From positions 1 through 64,000 of the forward strand of contig JAKITQ010000012.1 in assembly GCA_021647985.1 (NCBI GenBank): a stretch of DNA of 64,000 bases. The letters run 5' to 3'. Below, piece after piece: positions 38,574-51,020 of the stretch (position 1 is its first letter; every line of letters starts with the position of its first letter). The notes beneath the pieces are model-generated. The model was given only the letters and a program-made list of their open reading frames with translations. It did no database searches and was not told the DNA's origin. Origin of the DNA: Flavobacteriaceae bacterium (GTDB lineage Bacteria; Bacteroidota; Bacteroidia; Flavobacteriales; Flavobacteriaceae). Made by a program: the position numbers and the translations under genes.

Positions 38574-38602
38574 TTTGTATTCCGTTGTAATGTTTACTTT
38601 TG
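38574..38602 (+). promoter_or_regulatory. Candidate Bacteroidetes-type promoter
   Basis: TTTG 38574-38577 and TACTTTTG 38595-38602 upstream of the LysE-type gene. Confidence 0.45.
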
Positions 38603-38622
38603 TTTAAATACAAATTTATTTT

Positions 38623-39237
38623 ATGCAATATATTTTTCATTTATTTTTAGGTTTCGTAATGGCTTTTATTAGTTTGGTTCCACCGGGTATGTTAAACATG
38701 ACTGCGGTTCGTACAGCCATAGAAAAGAATCGAAAATCAGCAATTTTCTTTTCTTTTGGAGCAGCAATTATTGTAATACCACAAGCTTATATTGCATTAG
38801 CCTTTGCAAAATACTTTGTAAAACACCCCGAAATAATAGATAGGCTTACCATTGCTGGAATTGTTGTATTATTTGTTTTGTCGGTGTTTTTCTTCTTTCA
38901 AGCTCGTAAAAAGTTTAAAGGAGAAGGAAAAGAGAAGAAAGGAAATTTTATTTTAATAGGCATGTTTATGTCTACCATGAATATGCTGGCAATTCCTTTT
39001 TATTTGGTTTTAAGCTCTGTATTAGAAACTAAAGGTCTACTCATAATGAGTCAACCGTATATTAGTATTTTTGTAGGAGGAGTATTTTTCGGTGCCTTTG
39101 CCTTATTTACACTATATGTGATTTTCGCATCAATTATCGAGAAAAAAGCACAGTTTATTGCCAGAAATATCAATTATATTTTAAGTATTTTATTTTTTGT
39201 TTTAGGAATTTTGACATTAATTAAAATATTAAAGTAA
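38623..39237 (+). CDS. LysE-family transporter
   Basis: FLGFVMAFISLVPPGMLNMTAVRTAIEKNRKSA; 6 TM. Confidence 0.85.
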   Translation: MQYIFHLFLGFVMAFISLVPPGMLNMTAVRTAIEKNRKSAIFFSFGAAIIVIPQAYIALAFAKYFVKHPEIIDRLTIAGIVVLFVLSVFFFFQARKKFKGEGKEKKGNFILIGMFMSTMNMLAIPFYLVLSSVLETKGLLIMSQPYISIFVGGVFFGAFALFTLYVIFASIIEKKAQFIARNINYILSILFFVLGILTLIKILK

Positions 39238-39277
39238 TTAATTTATTAAATTAGCGACAAATAAAATAAATACTTTA

Positions 39278-39772
39278 ATGGTTCAAGCAATTATCTACAA
39301 TCTTCAAAGAGGAATTAAATTATTAAATATTATTGATAGTCAACAGTATAATGATACTTCAGTAGCACCATATTATTCTAGTATTGGAATTCATATGCGC
39401 CATATTCTAGATGTTTTTGATTGTATTTTTACTGGTTTAGAAACTGGAAAAGTTAATTTGGCAGCGAGAAAACGGAATGAATTGGCTGAAACTAAAGTTG
39501 AAAATGGTCTTGAATATTTTGAGGTAATAATAGCAAAACTTAAAAAAATTCAACTTGAAAATCTGGATACTATGATTGAGGTCCAAGATGATTTAGGGTT
39601 GGGAGTTGTTACGGCAAGCTATACTTTAGCGTCGGCTTTTATACAAGCGCATAGCCATGCTATTCATCATTTTGCGAGTATAGGTTATATTATTTCTCAA
39701 TTAGGAATTAATTTACCCGATGCCGATTTTGGATATAACCCTACAACTCCGAGAAGTAATATTTTAAACTAA
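39278..39772 (+). CDS. DinB-like family protein
   Basis: SSIGIHMRHILDVFDCIF and AHSHAIHHFASIGYI histidine pattern. Confidence 0.75.
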   Translation: MVQAIIYNLQRGIKLLNIIDSQQYNDTSVAPYYSSIGIHMRHILDVFDCIFTGLETGKVNLAARKRNELAETKVENGLEYFEVIIAKLKKIQLENLDTMIEVQDDLGLGVVTASYTLASAFIQAHSHAIHHFASIGYIISQLGINLPDADFGYNPTTPRSNILN

Positions 39773-39776
39773 TTAT

Positions 39777-40895
39777 TTAAAAAGTTTTTTTATTTAATAC
39801 GCTAAGCTTTTTTGAATACTTTCTTAGCCATAGTAAATTTTTTAAAAGAGGAATGAATTTAGGGTAGGGTACACCAAACTCTTCATGGTTTACCATTGCA
39901 ATTTTACCCATTATTTTCCAATGATGATTTAAGTTTTTAAGAGCCTTAAAAAATGAAGCATTTTTATAAGAAGCATCATAAATATGAGTTGGTTCTGAAA
40001 TAATACCATTCACTTCTAATATTTTAAGATTTTTTCCTTGAAGTAAGTTTTTGAAATTTTCATATTTTATATCCAATCTACCGTAATACCATCCATCTAT
40101 TTGTGTGCAGATTTGATTTATTATTTGTGTCAATTCATTACTAATTAAATGATTACCATTTAAAAATTCAGTACCTTTTGAATGATTTCCAATAGCTGTT
40201 AATGTAATTGTTTTTCCAAGTTCAAATACAATTTTCATTTTTTCTTTATGGATATTTTGAAAAATATTAAAGTACAAAAAAGCTCTTTCATCCTGTTTGA
40301 TCAGTTCTGATAAGGTATGAACACCGTCACCAGTTACAGTTAAAAATCTTTTTATTGTTATGGATGTGATTTTGCCATTTGTATTTCCCGGAATTCTGTG
40401 ATAAAATATACCTAGTTCTTTGTTATAAGTGATAAACTCTTGGATCAATTTATTTTCATCTACATTTTGTAAATACCTTTTTAGATCGTCTTTTGTATTT
40501 ATTTTTTTTACCAAATAACCTCGAAACCCAATATCTGGTTTGGCTATAATTGGAAATTCCAAACCTAGTTTGTCAATCTTGTTTAAACACTCTTGAAAAT
40601 TTTCTTTTTTAAGAATAAGTATGCTTTTAGGTCTATATTTTTCGGGTACCAAAAGCAAGGTTTTATATTTAGACTCTGTTCCATTTCCCGAAAACAAAAT
40701 CCCTGGGTTTGTTGCTAAAAAAAATATAATATGGCCTGCTTTGATCGACCTATATATAAAAAATGGAAATAATGGGATATAATAAATAATCGTTGGCCAG
40801 TGTTCCCATTGGGTTGATCGAATAAAAAAAGATTTTATTTTTATTTTTGAGACAATTTGCATTTTCATTATTTTCTTAGACGAATAATATTTCAA
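39777..40895 (-). CDS. ATP-grasp domain protein (D-Ala-D-Ala ligase-like)
   Basis: FPIIAKPDIGFRGYLVKKI, KLIQEFITYNKELGIFYHRIPG, GRLDIKYENFKNLLQGKNLKILEVNGIISEP. Confidence 0.8.
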   Translation of the reverse strand: MKYYSSKKIMKMQIVSKIKIKSFFIRSTQWEHWPTIIYYIPLFPFFIYRSIKAGHIIFFLATNPGILFSGNGTESKYKTLLLVPEKYRPKSILILKKENFQECLNKIDKLGLEFPIIAKPDIGFRGYLVKKINTKDDLKRYLQNVDENKLIQEFITYNKELGIFYHRIPGNTNGKITSITIKRFLTVTGDGVHTLSELIKQDERAFLYFNIFQNIHKEKMKIVFELGKTITLTAIGNHSKGTEFLNGNHLISNELTQIINQICTQIDGWYYGRLDIKYENFKNLLQGKNLKILEVNGIISEPTHIYDASYKNASFFKALKNLNHHWKIMGKIAMVNHEEFGVPYPKFIPLLKNLLWLRKYSKKLSVLNKKTF

Positions 40896-40897
40896 AC

Positions 40898-41155
40898 TTA
40901 TCTGTTGAAAAGCGCTTTTAAAATTTTACGAAATGCTTGAACAACTATAAATATGGTGAAAAATGCCAAAAAACAACCCAAAATTAAAATGATGTAAGTA
41001 TCACTTTTTTTCAAAGCCTTAAACCCAATGGTAATTAATATTGGAGAAATAAAAAGTAGTGGTAAAGAGATGGCCAAATACTTTAAACCAGTATTGAATA
41101 ATGACTTGGACTCTTTATTCTCAAAAGTATTTTGTTTATGATTTGATTTTGCCAT
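40898..41155 (-). CDS. Small two-TM membrane protein (DUF6095-like)
   Basis: 85 aa, LLFISPILITIGFKALKKSDTYIILILGCFLAFFTIFIVVQAFRKIL. Confidence 0.65.
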   Translation of the reverse strand: MAKSNHKQNTFENKESKSLFNTGLKYLAISLPLLFISPILITIGFKALKKSDTYIILILGCFLAFFTIFIVVQAFRKILKALFNR

Positions 41156-41215
41156 ACTTTACTTTCAATTGAAATAGTTTGTGTAAATATATGAATTGAT
41201 TTATCAATCAAAAAA

Positions 41216-41240
41216 AAAGCGAGAATTTAATTCTCGCTTT
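41216..41240 (-). terminator. Terminator hairpin downstream of icd
   Basis: AAAGCGAGAATTtAATTCTCGCTTT perfect 12-bp stem; T-run on the minus strand (A-run at 41211-41218). Confidence 0.88.
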
Positions 41241-41260
41241 AAACAAATTTTAGTTTATGT

Positions 41261-43516
<2,256 letters not shown>

Positions 43517-43783
43517 CTATTTTTTTTAATTCGCTGTAAAAAATAGTGTTGCTAATTATTTTAAATTTTTTTGCGCCACAAAGATACTTTTTTTTAAACA
43601 AGAAAAGTGATTTAAGATACAGCTAAAATTGAAATATAACAACATCTTTTAAAGATATTGCCAAAGTTATAGTTTAGAGAATTAACCAATAATTTTTCAC
43701 AGATTTTAAACCTGTATTTTATAAGATTTATTTATATAATCAATGAAAGAATAGTTTGTAAAAACGTATATGTTAAACAATAA

Positions 43784-43821
43784 AAAAGCCATAAAAAACT
43801 TTATGTTTTCTTATGGCTTTT
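43784..43821. terminator. Orphan terminator-like hairpin in long intergenic gap
   Basis: AAAAGCCATAA (43784-43794) / TTATGGCTTTT (43811-43821) 11-bp stem; T-rich on both flanks; not immediately downstream of any called gene. Confidence 0.55.
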
Positions 43822-44404
43822 ATAAATGGTATTCAAAAGAGTACAATTAATGTTAGTAAGACATTAAAAATACAATTTTAAAAACTGCTTTTATATTTTC
43901 ATTTTTAAGATGTATTAAATACTTTGTTTATGAAAATCATAAAAACAAAAAAGAGAATATAATTCTCAACATCATTTATTTATAACAGTTTTCATAACTA
44001 TATAGGGGGTGAATAAATAAATGGATGCAAAACAAAAATAGGTTTTATGCCTTGTAGATGCTGATATTTAGTAGGTAACTTGTTAACTATGAGTTAACAA
44101 GAATTATTAACATTTGTTTATATCTAGATAATTATCACTTATGTTAAAATGCTCAGGGTCTTAAAGGTGTAAAAATTTGAATAACCCATGTAGCCTTATT
44201 TTTGACTTGATTGCTAAATTAATTTACATGATCCAAATTAAAAATTTGGCAAAGCTTGTGGCCAACTTGATTGGCTATGAAAACAGCACCGCCTACAAGA
44301 TGTGGCTAGGAAATACTCCTATGCCCGCTCGCCTTTGAGGGCTCTGCCTCGAAGATAGTTGATTGTATCGGATACTATAAAATATACGCCCCCTCATCCT
44401 TGAA

Positions 44405-46204
44405 TTGATTATTATGCCTTCTTGTCATGAATCGTTATATTGGCTTGGTTTTAGACTAATAGAAATTATGACTAAACAAAAAGTATCCTTCTCGTGGGCA
44501 TTTAAAGAATTTATTTGGCCCAGAAAAAAAATCGTTTTAATTGGTTTGGTATTAATTATTTTTAAAAGCTTGGCGGGACTTGTTTTACCATATGCTACAA
44601 AAAATTTAATTGACGAAATTATTCCTTCAAAAGATATGCAAGCCTTGACTATGCTGTTAATAGTTGTAAGTTCTTCCATATTAATTCAATCTGTTAGCTC
44701 TTTTTCATTAACGAGATTACTTAGCGTTGAAGCACAACATTTAATCTCTTTATTAAGAGCCAAAGTACAGAGAAAACTACTGACCTTACCCATAAGTTTT
44801 TTTGACAATAACAAATCTGGTGCTCTAGTATCTCGTGTAATGACTGATGTTGAGGGAGTTAGGAACTTGGTAGGTACAGGTTTGGTGCAGCTTATTGGTG
44901 GTACTATTACTGCAATTATTTCCTTAGTAATTTTGATTAAAATCAATGCAACCATGACGTTTTTTGTATTGGTTCCGGTGGCAATTTTTGCTTTTATTGC
45001 GCTGAAGGCCTTTGGATTTATTCGGCCTATTTTTAGAGCTAGAGGTAAAATTAATGCAGATGTTACTGGTAGATTGACCGAAACTTTAAATGGCGTACGT
45101 GTTATAAAGGGATTTAATGCCGAAGAACAAGAGAATAAAACTTTTGAAAAAGGGGTAGAGCTATTGTTTTTAAATGTGAAAAAAAGTTTGACTGCTACAG
45201 CGTTAATGACCAGTAGTTCAACCTTGTTATTGGGTTTAGCTTCCGCTGGAATTATGGGGCTAGGCGGCTATTATATTATGAATGGAACAATGACCTATGG
45301 TGAGTTTGTTTCCTTTACTTTGTTTTTAGGATTTATGATTGCACCCATTGTTCAAATGAGTAATATTGGAAGTCAGCTTACCGAAGCTATGGCGGGTTTA
45401 GATCGTACCCAAGAGCTCATGCAAATGACTGAAGAAGATGACCCTAAAGTGAGAAAGGTGTTCTTAGATAAAATTACCGGCGATGTGGTTTTTAAAGATA
45501 TTTCTTTTGGTTATGATGAAAATAAAGAGGTTTTACATGATATTAATTTTTCCGCTCCTGCGGGAAGTGTAACCGCTTTGGTAGGATCATCAGGATCTGG
45601 AAAATCAACTATTGCCGGATTGGCTGCTACTTTTTTAAATCCGAGTAAAGGATTGGTTACCTTAGATGGAGTTGATTTATCAAAAGTTAATTTAAGTAGT
45701 TATAGAAATAAGTTAGGTGTGGTTTTACAAGATGATTTTTTATATGAAGGAACCATCCGTGAAAACATATTATTCCCAAGACCAAATGCTTCTGATGAAG
45801 AATTACAAAAAGCTGTTAAAGGAGCTTATGTAAATGAATTTACTGATCGTTTTGAGGATGGCTTAGAAACAGTAATTGGTGAAAGAGGTGTAAAACTTAG
45901 TGGCGGACAAAGACAAAGAATTTCTATAGCCAGAGCACTTTTGGCAGATCCGAAGATTATTATTTTAGATGAGGCAACTTCTAATTTAGATACCGAAAGC
46001 GAATCTTTTATTCAAAAGAGTTTACAAATACTTATGAAAGACCGTACTACATTTGTAATTGCACACAGGTTGAGTACCATTCAAAAGGCCGATCAAATAT
46101 TAGTTGTTGAAGACGGTAATATTGTTGAACGAGGTAAACATCAAGAATTGATAGATAAAAAAGGTCGTTATTTTGATTTGTATACTTATCAAAGCAGGAT
46201 ATAA
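44405..46204 (+). CDS. ABC transporter ATP-binding/permease (MsbA-like exporter)
   Basis: Walker A GSSGSGKSTI, signature LSGGQRQRISIARALL, Walker B IIILDEATSNLD; TM domain at N-terminus. True start likely the ATG at 44468 (MTKQKVSFSW). Confidence 0.95.
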   Translation: MIIMPSCHESLYWLGFRLIEIMTKQKVSFSWAFKEFIWPRKKIVLIGLVLIIFKSLAGLVLPYATKNLIDEIIPSKDMQALTMLLIVVSSSILIQSVSSFSLTRLLSVEAQHLISLLRAKVQRKLLTLPISFFDNNKSGALVSRVMTDVEGVRNLVGTGLVQLIGGTITAIISLVILIKINATMTFFVLVPVAIFAFIALKAFGFIRPIFRARGKINADVTGRLTETLNGVRVIKGFNAEEQENKTFEKGVELLFLNVKKSLTATALMTSSSTLLLGLASAGIMGLGGYYIMNGTMTYGEFVSFTLFLGFMIAPIVQMSNIGSQLTEAMAGLDRTQELMQMTEEDDPKVRKVFLDKITGDVVFKDISFGYDENKEVLHDINFSAPAGSVTALVGSSGSGKSTIAGLAATFLNPSKGLVTLDGVDLSKVNLSSYRNKLGVVLQDDFLYEGTIRENILFPRPNASDEELQKAVKGAYVNEFTDRFEDGLETVIGERGVKLSGGQRQRISIARALLADPKIIILDEATSNLDTESESFIQKSLQILMKDRTTFVIAHRLSTIQKADQILVVEDGNIVERGKHQELIDKKGRYFDLYTYQSRI

Positions 46205-46238
46205 TTTTTAGTAAATTAGCACAATAAAAAAATAGATT

Positions 46239-46463
46239 ATGACACTACCTAAATTTTTACTTGGAGACAATACAGATCACCCAGACGATATATTTGTTGT
46301 ACATACAGAATACCCTCAGTTTATAATCAATTTGGTAAACGATGAGGTTGAATGGATGGATGATCTACAAGGAGATGAAGAAGAATTGGCTATTGAAATT
46401 GCTCAATTGGTGGAAGAAGCAAGTCTTTTTTATGATAGAGAGATGGAAAGGTATAAGGAGTGA
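46239..46463 (+). CDS. Conserved small acidic protein
   Basis: 74 aa MTLPKFLLGDNTDHPDDIFVVHTEYPQFIINLVNDEVEW; coding-like composition. Confidence 0.7.
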   Translation: MTLPKFLLGDNTDHPDDIFVVHTEYPQFIINLVNDEVEWMDDLQGDEEELAIEIAQLVEEASLFYDREMERYKE

Positions 46464-46636
46464 ATGAGACGATGAGAGAATGAGAGATTGAGAGAATGAG
46501 ACAATTTGGTGATTTAAAAAAGGATCAATTTGAAAATTAATTATTTAAGCAAACAACTAAAAGCCAAAAGCTAAATGCCAAAAGTGAAGAGTGAAAGGCC
46601 AAAAGTCAAAGCCAGCAACCAACAATCAAATTCAAT

Positions 46637-48898
46637 CTACTTCTTCGCCTTCTGCACCAATTCTAGCTGATTAACATTTGTTTTGGCTGTGAAAATCCCG
46701 TAATTTATAGTAGCAATATTTTTTTCAATTTTATCTATTGTACCTTTGGCATTGCCATCAATCAATCGAACACGATCGTTAATTTGAAATTCATAACCTT
46801 CAATAATAATTGCTTTTTCTCTTTCAATTAGTTTTTTCTGTTTGATTACTTTTTTTATTTCGGGCAATACTTCTTTTTCAATTTTTTTAAGTTGCTCTTC
46901 TTTTAGTTTTTGCTCTAATTTAATTGCTTTATTTATTTTAGTGCGCTCTCTTTTTGAAAGGGGCTTTTCTTTTTGCGAGTTATTTTTTTTGTGCTCAACT
47001 TCAATTTTATCTTTTTTTAATTTTTCATGTTTAGATTGCTCTATCATGGCCCATTTTAAAAACTCATTTTGAAGTTGATTTTTGTTTTTGGTTTGAAAAA
47101 ACTTATGCATAAACTCATTGGATTTTCTTCCGTAGGAGAGCATTTTTTGGTTGTTTTCATATAATTCTTGAAAACTGTTTATTTTATCTTGGATCTTTTT
47201 TTGTTGCCCAATTAATTTTTCAGAATTTTCTTTGGCAACTAATTTTTCTTTTTCTAAAGCATTGGTATACGCCTGTAATTTATTCCTTTCCTTTTGAAGT
47301 TTGGCAATGGTTTTATCTAACCTTATTTTTTCACGTTCTACTTTCTTTTTTGCTCTGTTAATTAATCGAAAAGGAATACCGTTTTTTTGAGCAACTTCAA
47401 AGGTAAAAGAACTTCCCGCCTGACCAATATGCAATTCAAATAAGGGTTCAAAAGATCTTTCATCAAATTGCATGTTGGCATTGACAACATTTTCCAATTC
47501 ACTGGCTAAAACCTTTAAATTGGCATAATGCGTAGTAATGATACCATAAGAACCTTTTTCATGAAATTCTTCTAAAAATATTTCTGCCAAAGCGCCACCT
47601 AATTCAGGGTCGGAACCTGTACCAAATTCATCAATTAAAAATAGCGTATTGTTATTGCATTTGTTCAAAAACTTGCGCATATTTTTTAATCGATAACTAT
47701 AGGTACTTAATTGATTTTCAATAGATTGATTATCTCCTATATCGGTTAATATATTATCGAAAACACTTACTTCACTACGCTCGTTTACCGGAATTAAAAT
47801 ACCACTCTGCAACATAATTTGTAGCAAACCAATGGTTTTTAAAGTAATACTTTTACCTCCAGCATTTGGTCCAGAAATAACTATAATCTGCTGCTCTTTA
47901 TTTAGTTTTATGGTTTGTGCTACCGTTGTGATATTTCTCAAATTGTTCTCTTCCCACAGAATAGGGTGGATAGCATTTTTTAAATAGATTTTTTGTTCTT
48001 GAACAATTTTTGGTAACAAGGCATTAATTTGATAGGCGTAATTTGCCTTGGCACCAACTAGGTCTAAATGACTTAAATAATCTTGATATATTTTTAATAG
48101 TTCCTGATATGGGCGGATGGTATTGGTAAGTTGTTTAAGTATTTTTACTACTTCTTCCTGTTCTTCATAATGTAAGTTTTGCAGGGCTCTAGAGAACTGT
48201 AATGTTGCTTCAGGAGCAATAAAAACAATACTTCCAGTTTTTGAGTTACCTAAAATAGAACCTCTAACTTTTTTTCGGTACATGGCTTGTACCGCTAAAA
48301 CTCTTTGGGTATCTACAACAGATTCTTTGATATCATCTAAATAACCCAAGCTGGAATAATGAGCCAATGATTTTGTAAAGCTACTTCCAATTTTACCTCT
48401 AATTTTATTGATTTCTTTTCGGATGCCAAATAAAATTTCAGAAGCTTTATCTACCACCTCGCCATATGGAGAGATTACCTTATCGATGCATGCAATTAAA
48501 ACTTTAGTCAATTCAATATTTTCCGATTCGATAAAAAGGGTAGGGTAGTATTCTTTAAATTTTTTATAAAAGAGCAATAAATTATTTGCTGTAGCCGAAA
48601 TAGAAGCTATTTTTTGAAAAGAAGTCGCTTCTAAAAAACTATCTTCAATACCAAGCATGTATATTTCTTTGCTTATTTCGTCGAAATAATGATTCGGAAT
48701 TCTATTTTCATTTGAAAAAGAAGCTAGGTATTCATTTACCTGATTTAATTCAGATTTTAATTCAAGTATCCTTTTTATAGGTTTTATTTGCAATGTTTTT
48801 GCTCTTCCTAAATCAGAAATACAATGTGCTTCAATTTTTTGTAGCACCGTGTTGAATTCTAAATCGTTTAAAGTTTTTTGTGTTATATTATTGGTCAA
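46637..48898 (-). CDS. mutS2: MutS2-like DNA mismatch repair ATPase family protein, no Smr domain evident
   Basis: VISGPNAGGKSITLKTIGLLQIM, LFLIDEFGTGSDPELGGALAEIFLEEF, ITTHYANLKVLA; long coiled-coil; ends without Smr motifs. Confidence 0.88.
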   Translation of the reverse strand: MTNNITQKTLNDLEFNTVLQKIEAHCISDLGRAKTLQIKPIKRILELKSELNQVNEYLASFSNENRIPNHYFDEISKEIYMLGIEDSFLEATSFQKIASISATANNLLLFYKKFKEYYPTLFIESENIELTKVLIACIDKVISPYGEVVDKASEILFGIRKEINKIRGKIGSSFTKSLAHYSSLGYLDDIKESVVDTQRVLAVQAMYRKKVRGSILGNSKTGSIVFIAPEATLQFSRALQNLHYEEQEEVVKILKQLTNTIRPYQELLKIYQDYLSHLDLVGAKANYAYQINALLPKIVQEQKIYLKNAIHPILWEENNLRNITTVAQTIKLNKEQQIIVISGPNAGGKSITLKTIGLLQIMLQSGILIPVNERSEVSVFDNILTDIGDNQSIENQLSTYSYRLKNMRKFLNKCNNNTLFLIDEFGTGSDPELGGALAEIFLEEFHEKGSYGIITTHYANLKVLASELENVVNANMQFDERSFEPLFELHIGQAGSSFTFEVAQKNGIPFRLINRAKKKVEREKIRLDKTIAKLQKERNKLQAYTNALEKEKLVAKENSEKLIGQQKKIQDKINSFQELYENNQKMLSYGRKSNEFMHKFFQTKNKNQLQNEFLKWAMIEQSKHEKLKKDKIEVEHKKNNSQKEKPLSKRERTKINKAIKLEQKLKEEQLKKIEKEVLPEIKKVIKQKKLIEREKAIIIEGYEFQINDRVRLIDGNAKGTIDKIEKNIATINYGIFTAKTNVNQLELVQKAKK

Positions 48899-48911
48899 AA
48901 TTGTAGATTTG
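48877..48911 (+). promoter_or_regulatory. Candidate promoter of ung in divergent intergenic region
   Basis: TTTG 48877-48880 and TAGATTTG 48904-48911; a minus-strand TACTTTTG (CAAAAGTA 48920-48927) could serve the divergent mutS2-like gene. Confidence 0.4.
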
Positions 48912-48941
48912 TACTAAAGCAAAAGTAAATAAAAAAATGCT

Positions 48942-49607
48942 ATGGAAGTAAAAATTTCTGAAAGTTGGAAAAGAGTTTTAAAAGAGGAATTTGAGAAGGG
49001 TTATTTTCAAGATTTGATCACTTTCGTAAAAAGAGAATATGAAAACCATACTTGTTACCCACCTGAAAATAAAATTTTTGCTGCTTTTGATCATTGCTCT
49101 TTTGAGGATTTAAAAGTTGTTATTATTGGTCAGGATCCTTATCATGGTCACAAACAGGCAAACGGTTTGTGCTTTTCTGTTCATGACGGAATTAAACATC
49201 CACCGTCATTAATTAATATTTTTAAAGAAATAGCAGCAGATATTGGAAACCCGTATCCTGTAAGTGGTAATTTAGAAGCTTGGGCTGATCAAGGAATTCT
49301 ATTATTAAATGCTACATTAACCGTAAGGAAAAGTGAAGCTGGATCACATCATAAACAAGGATGGGAAATTTTTACAGACGCAGTAATTAAAAGAATATCC
49401 GATCAAAAAGAACATGTTGTTTTTTTACTTTGGGGTGGTTTTGCTAAAAAGAAAGGTGCAAAAATTGATAGAAAAAAACATTTTGTATTAGAAACAGGTC
49501 ACCCATCACCATTGAGTGCAAATAGAGGTTATTGGTTTGGTAATAAGCATTTTAGTAAAACAAATGAATATTTAAATGAGCAAAGTAAAGAAAAATTGAA
49601 ATGGTAG
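48942..49607 (+). CDS. ung: Uracil-DNA glycosylase
   Basis: VVIIGQDPYHGHKQANGLCFSV, LLLNATLTV, GHPSPLSANRGYWFGNKHF. Confidence 0.98.
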   Translation: MEVKISESWKRVLKEEFEKGYFQDLITFVKREYENHTCYPPENKIFAAFDHCSFEDLKVVIIGQDPYHGHKQANGLCFSVHDGIKHPPSLINIFKEIAADIGNPYPVSGNLEAWADQGILLLNATLTVRKSEAGSHHKQGWEIFTDAVIKRISDQKEHVVFLLWGGFAKKKGAKIDRKKHFVLETGHPSPLSANRGYWFGNKHFSKTNEYLNEQSKEKLKW

Positions 49608-49650
49608 CAGCAAGGAAATACTCGCTATGTGTGTTGAGTATATTATTAAA

Positions 49651-51003
49651 TTACAGTTGTAACATTTGTCTTTTGTTGTTGTATTTTCTTAAAAATAATT
49701 CCCAAAATAAAACACCGTATATAACAATATATTCCAAAGCAATAATGTATAAATTTTCAGTATTCTTTGTATTGGCATAAGCGAGGTAACTAAATATAAT
49801 GACAAAACTCCACACCAATGGAAAAATATATTTGGTGTAAATACTTAATAAAACTAATGTTGCCAAATACCAGGGATGTACAGTGGTTGCTGTAAAGTAA
49901 TAAAAACTAAGCATCATAAGCATGGCAGTAATAAGTTGTTTTGTTGTTTTGTTTTTTCTGTAAAAAGCAATGATAAAAACGACAACAACAACAACTAATG
50001 GTAATATTTTTCCAATGATTGCAATTTCATTCCACCCTCTTATTTTATAAGAAAGCTCTCTAATAATATAATATATACTTGCATTAAATTCAAAATTTTG
50101 AAACCAAAGTGCAACTGTTTGCGCATAGTTAGGTATAAAATTAGAAGAATAAAATGGCGCAAAAAACATTAGCGTGAGAAAGCCTATAATACTATAAAAA
50201 TAAATACTTTTTTTCCAACCAAGTTTTTGTAAAAACAGAGGTAAAAATATTAGTGGTATAAGTTTTACGGAAACTGAAAGAGCAAATACTATAGCTGATT
50301 TTCTCCATTTTTTTAGCTGTAATAGGTATAAACTCCAAATCAAAAAGAAAAGCATTACAGATTCGAAGTGAAGATTTCCGGTAAGTTCAATAATAATGAA
50401 AGGATTGAGTAAATACCAAAAAATATGATGGTTTGGAATATTTAATTGTTGCAATAATTTTTTACCGAAAAAAAGTATACCTACATCTGCAAAAATGATG
50501 AGAATTCGCATTACAACCACTGAGCCTAAAATGCTTTTACCTGCAATAATACCAGCAATTACAAAACTAAATTGATTGATGGGTGGGTAGTTTGTAAAAT
50601 GACTTCCATTAAGTTCTCCCATTCCTGTATATAGTTCTTTGGCCTGAACTATAGGAAATTCTCCACTGTTAATAAATGATTCTGGTGTAAATAAATATGG
50701 GTTAAATCCTTCTAAAATCATCCGGCCATCCCAAATAAAACGGTAAAAATCTTGAGACAAATTGGGGATTGCAAATAAAAATAGCAGCCGAAACAAAAAT
50801 GAAATTATTACTAAAAAGTTAAAATTATCATGATTTGTTGTTATGAGTTTATAAAATAAGACAAATAAAGCAGTATAAAGAAAAATAAGTGTAGCGTAGT
50901 TGTTTCTAGATAAGTTATAAGCAAATGATAAATACATTAAAACACTAAGCACAACAAAAATAAATGAAGTTTTATATTGAGGTAGATAAGTTTTAAAATT
51001 CAT
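49651..51003 (-). CDS. Polytopic membrane mannosyltransferase-like protein (GT87/PMT-like)
   Basis: ~11 TM; FAIPNLSQDFYRFIWDGRMILEGFNPYLFTP and TVHPWYLATLVLLSIYT motifs. Confidence 0.75.
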   Translation of the reverse strand: MNFKTYLPQYKTSFIFVVLSVLMYLSFAYNLSRNNYATLIFLYTALFVLFYKLITTNHDNFNFLVIISFLFRLLFLFAIPNLSQDFYRFIWDGRMILEGFNPYLFTPESFINSGEFPIVQAKELYTGMGELNGSHFTNYPPINQFSFVIAGIIAGKSILGSVVVMRILIIFADVGILFFGKKLLQQLNIPNHHIFWYLLNPFIIIELTGNLHFESVMLFFLIWSLYLLQLKKWRKSAIVFALSVSVKLIPLIFLPLFLQKLGWKKSIYFYSIIGFLTLMFFAPFYSSNFIPNYAQTVALWFQNFEFNASIYYIIRELSYKIRGWNEIAIIGKILPLVVVVVVFIIAFYRKNKTTKQLITAMLMMLSFYYFTATTVHPWYLATLVLLSIYTKYIFPLVWSFVIIFSYLAYANTKNTENLYIIALEYIVIYGVLFWELFLRKYNNKRQMLQL

Positions 51004-51020
51004 TATTTTTTATAAGTTCT

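Noticed and set aside
44228-44361. Small ORF MIQIKNLAKLVANLIGYEKQHRLQDVARKYSYARSPLRALPRR
   Set aside because: Short, no motif, sits in the compositionally odd fragment; not supported as a gene
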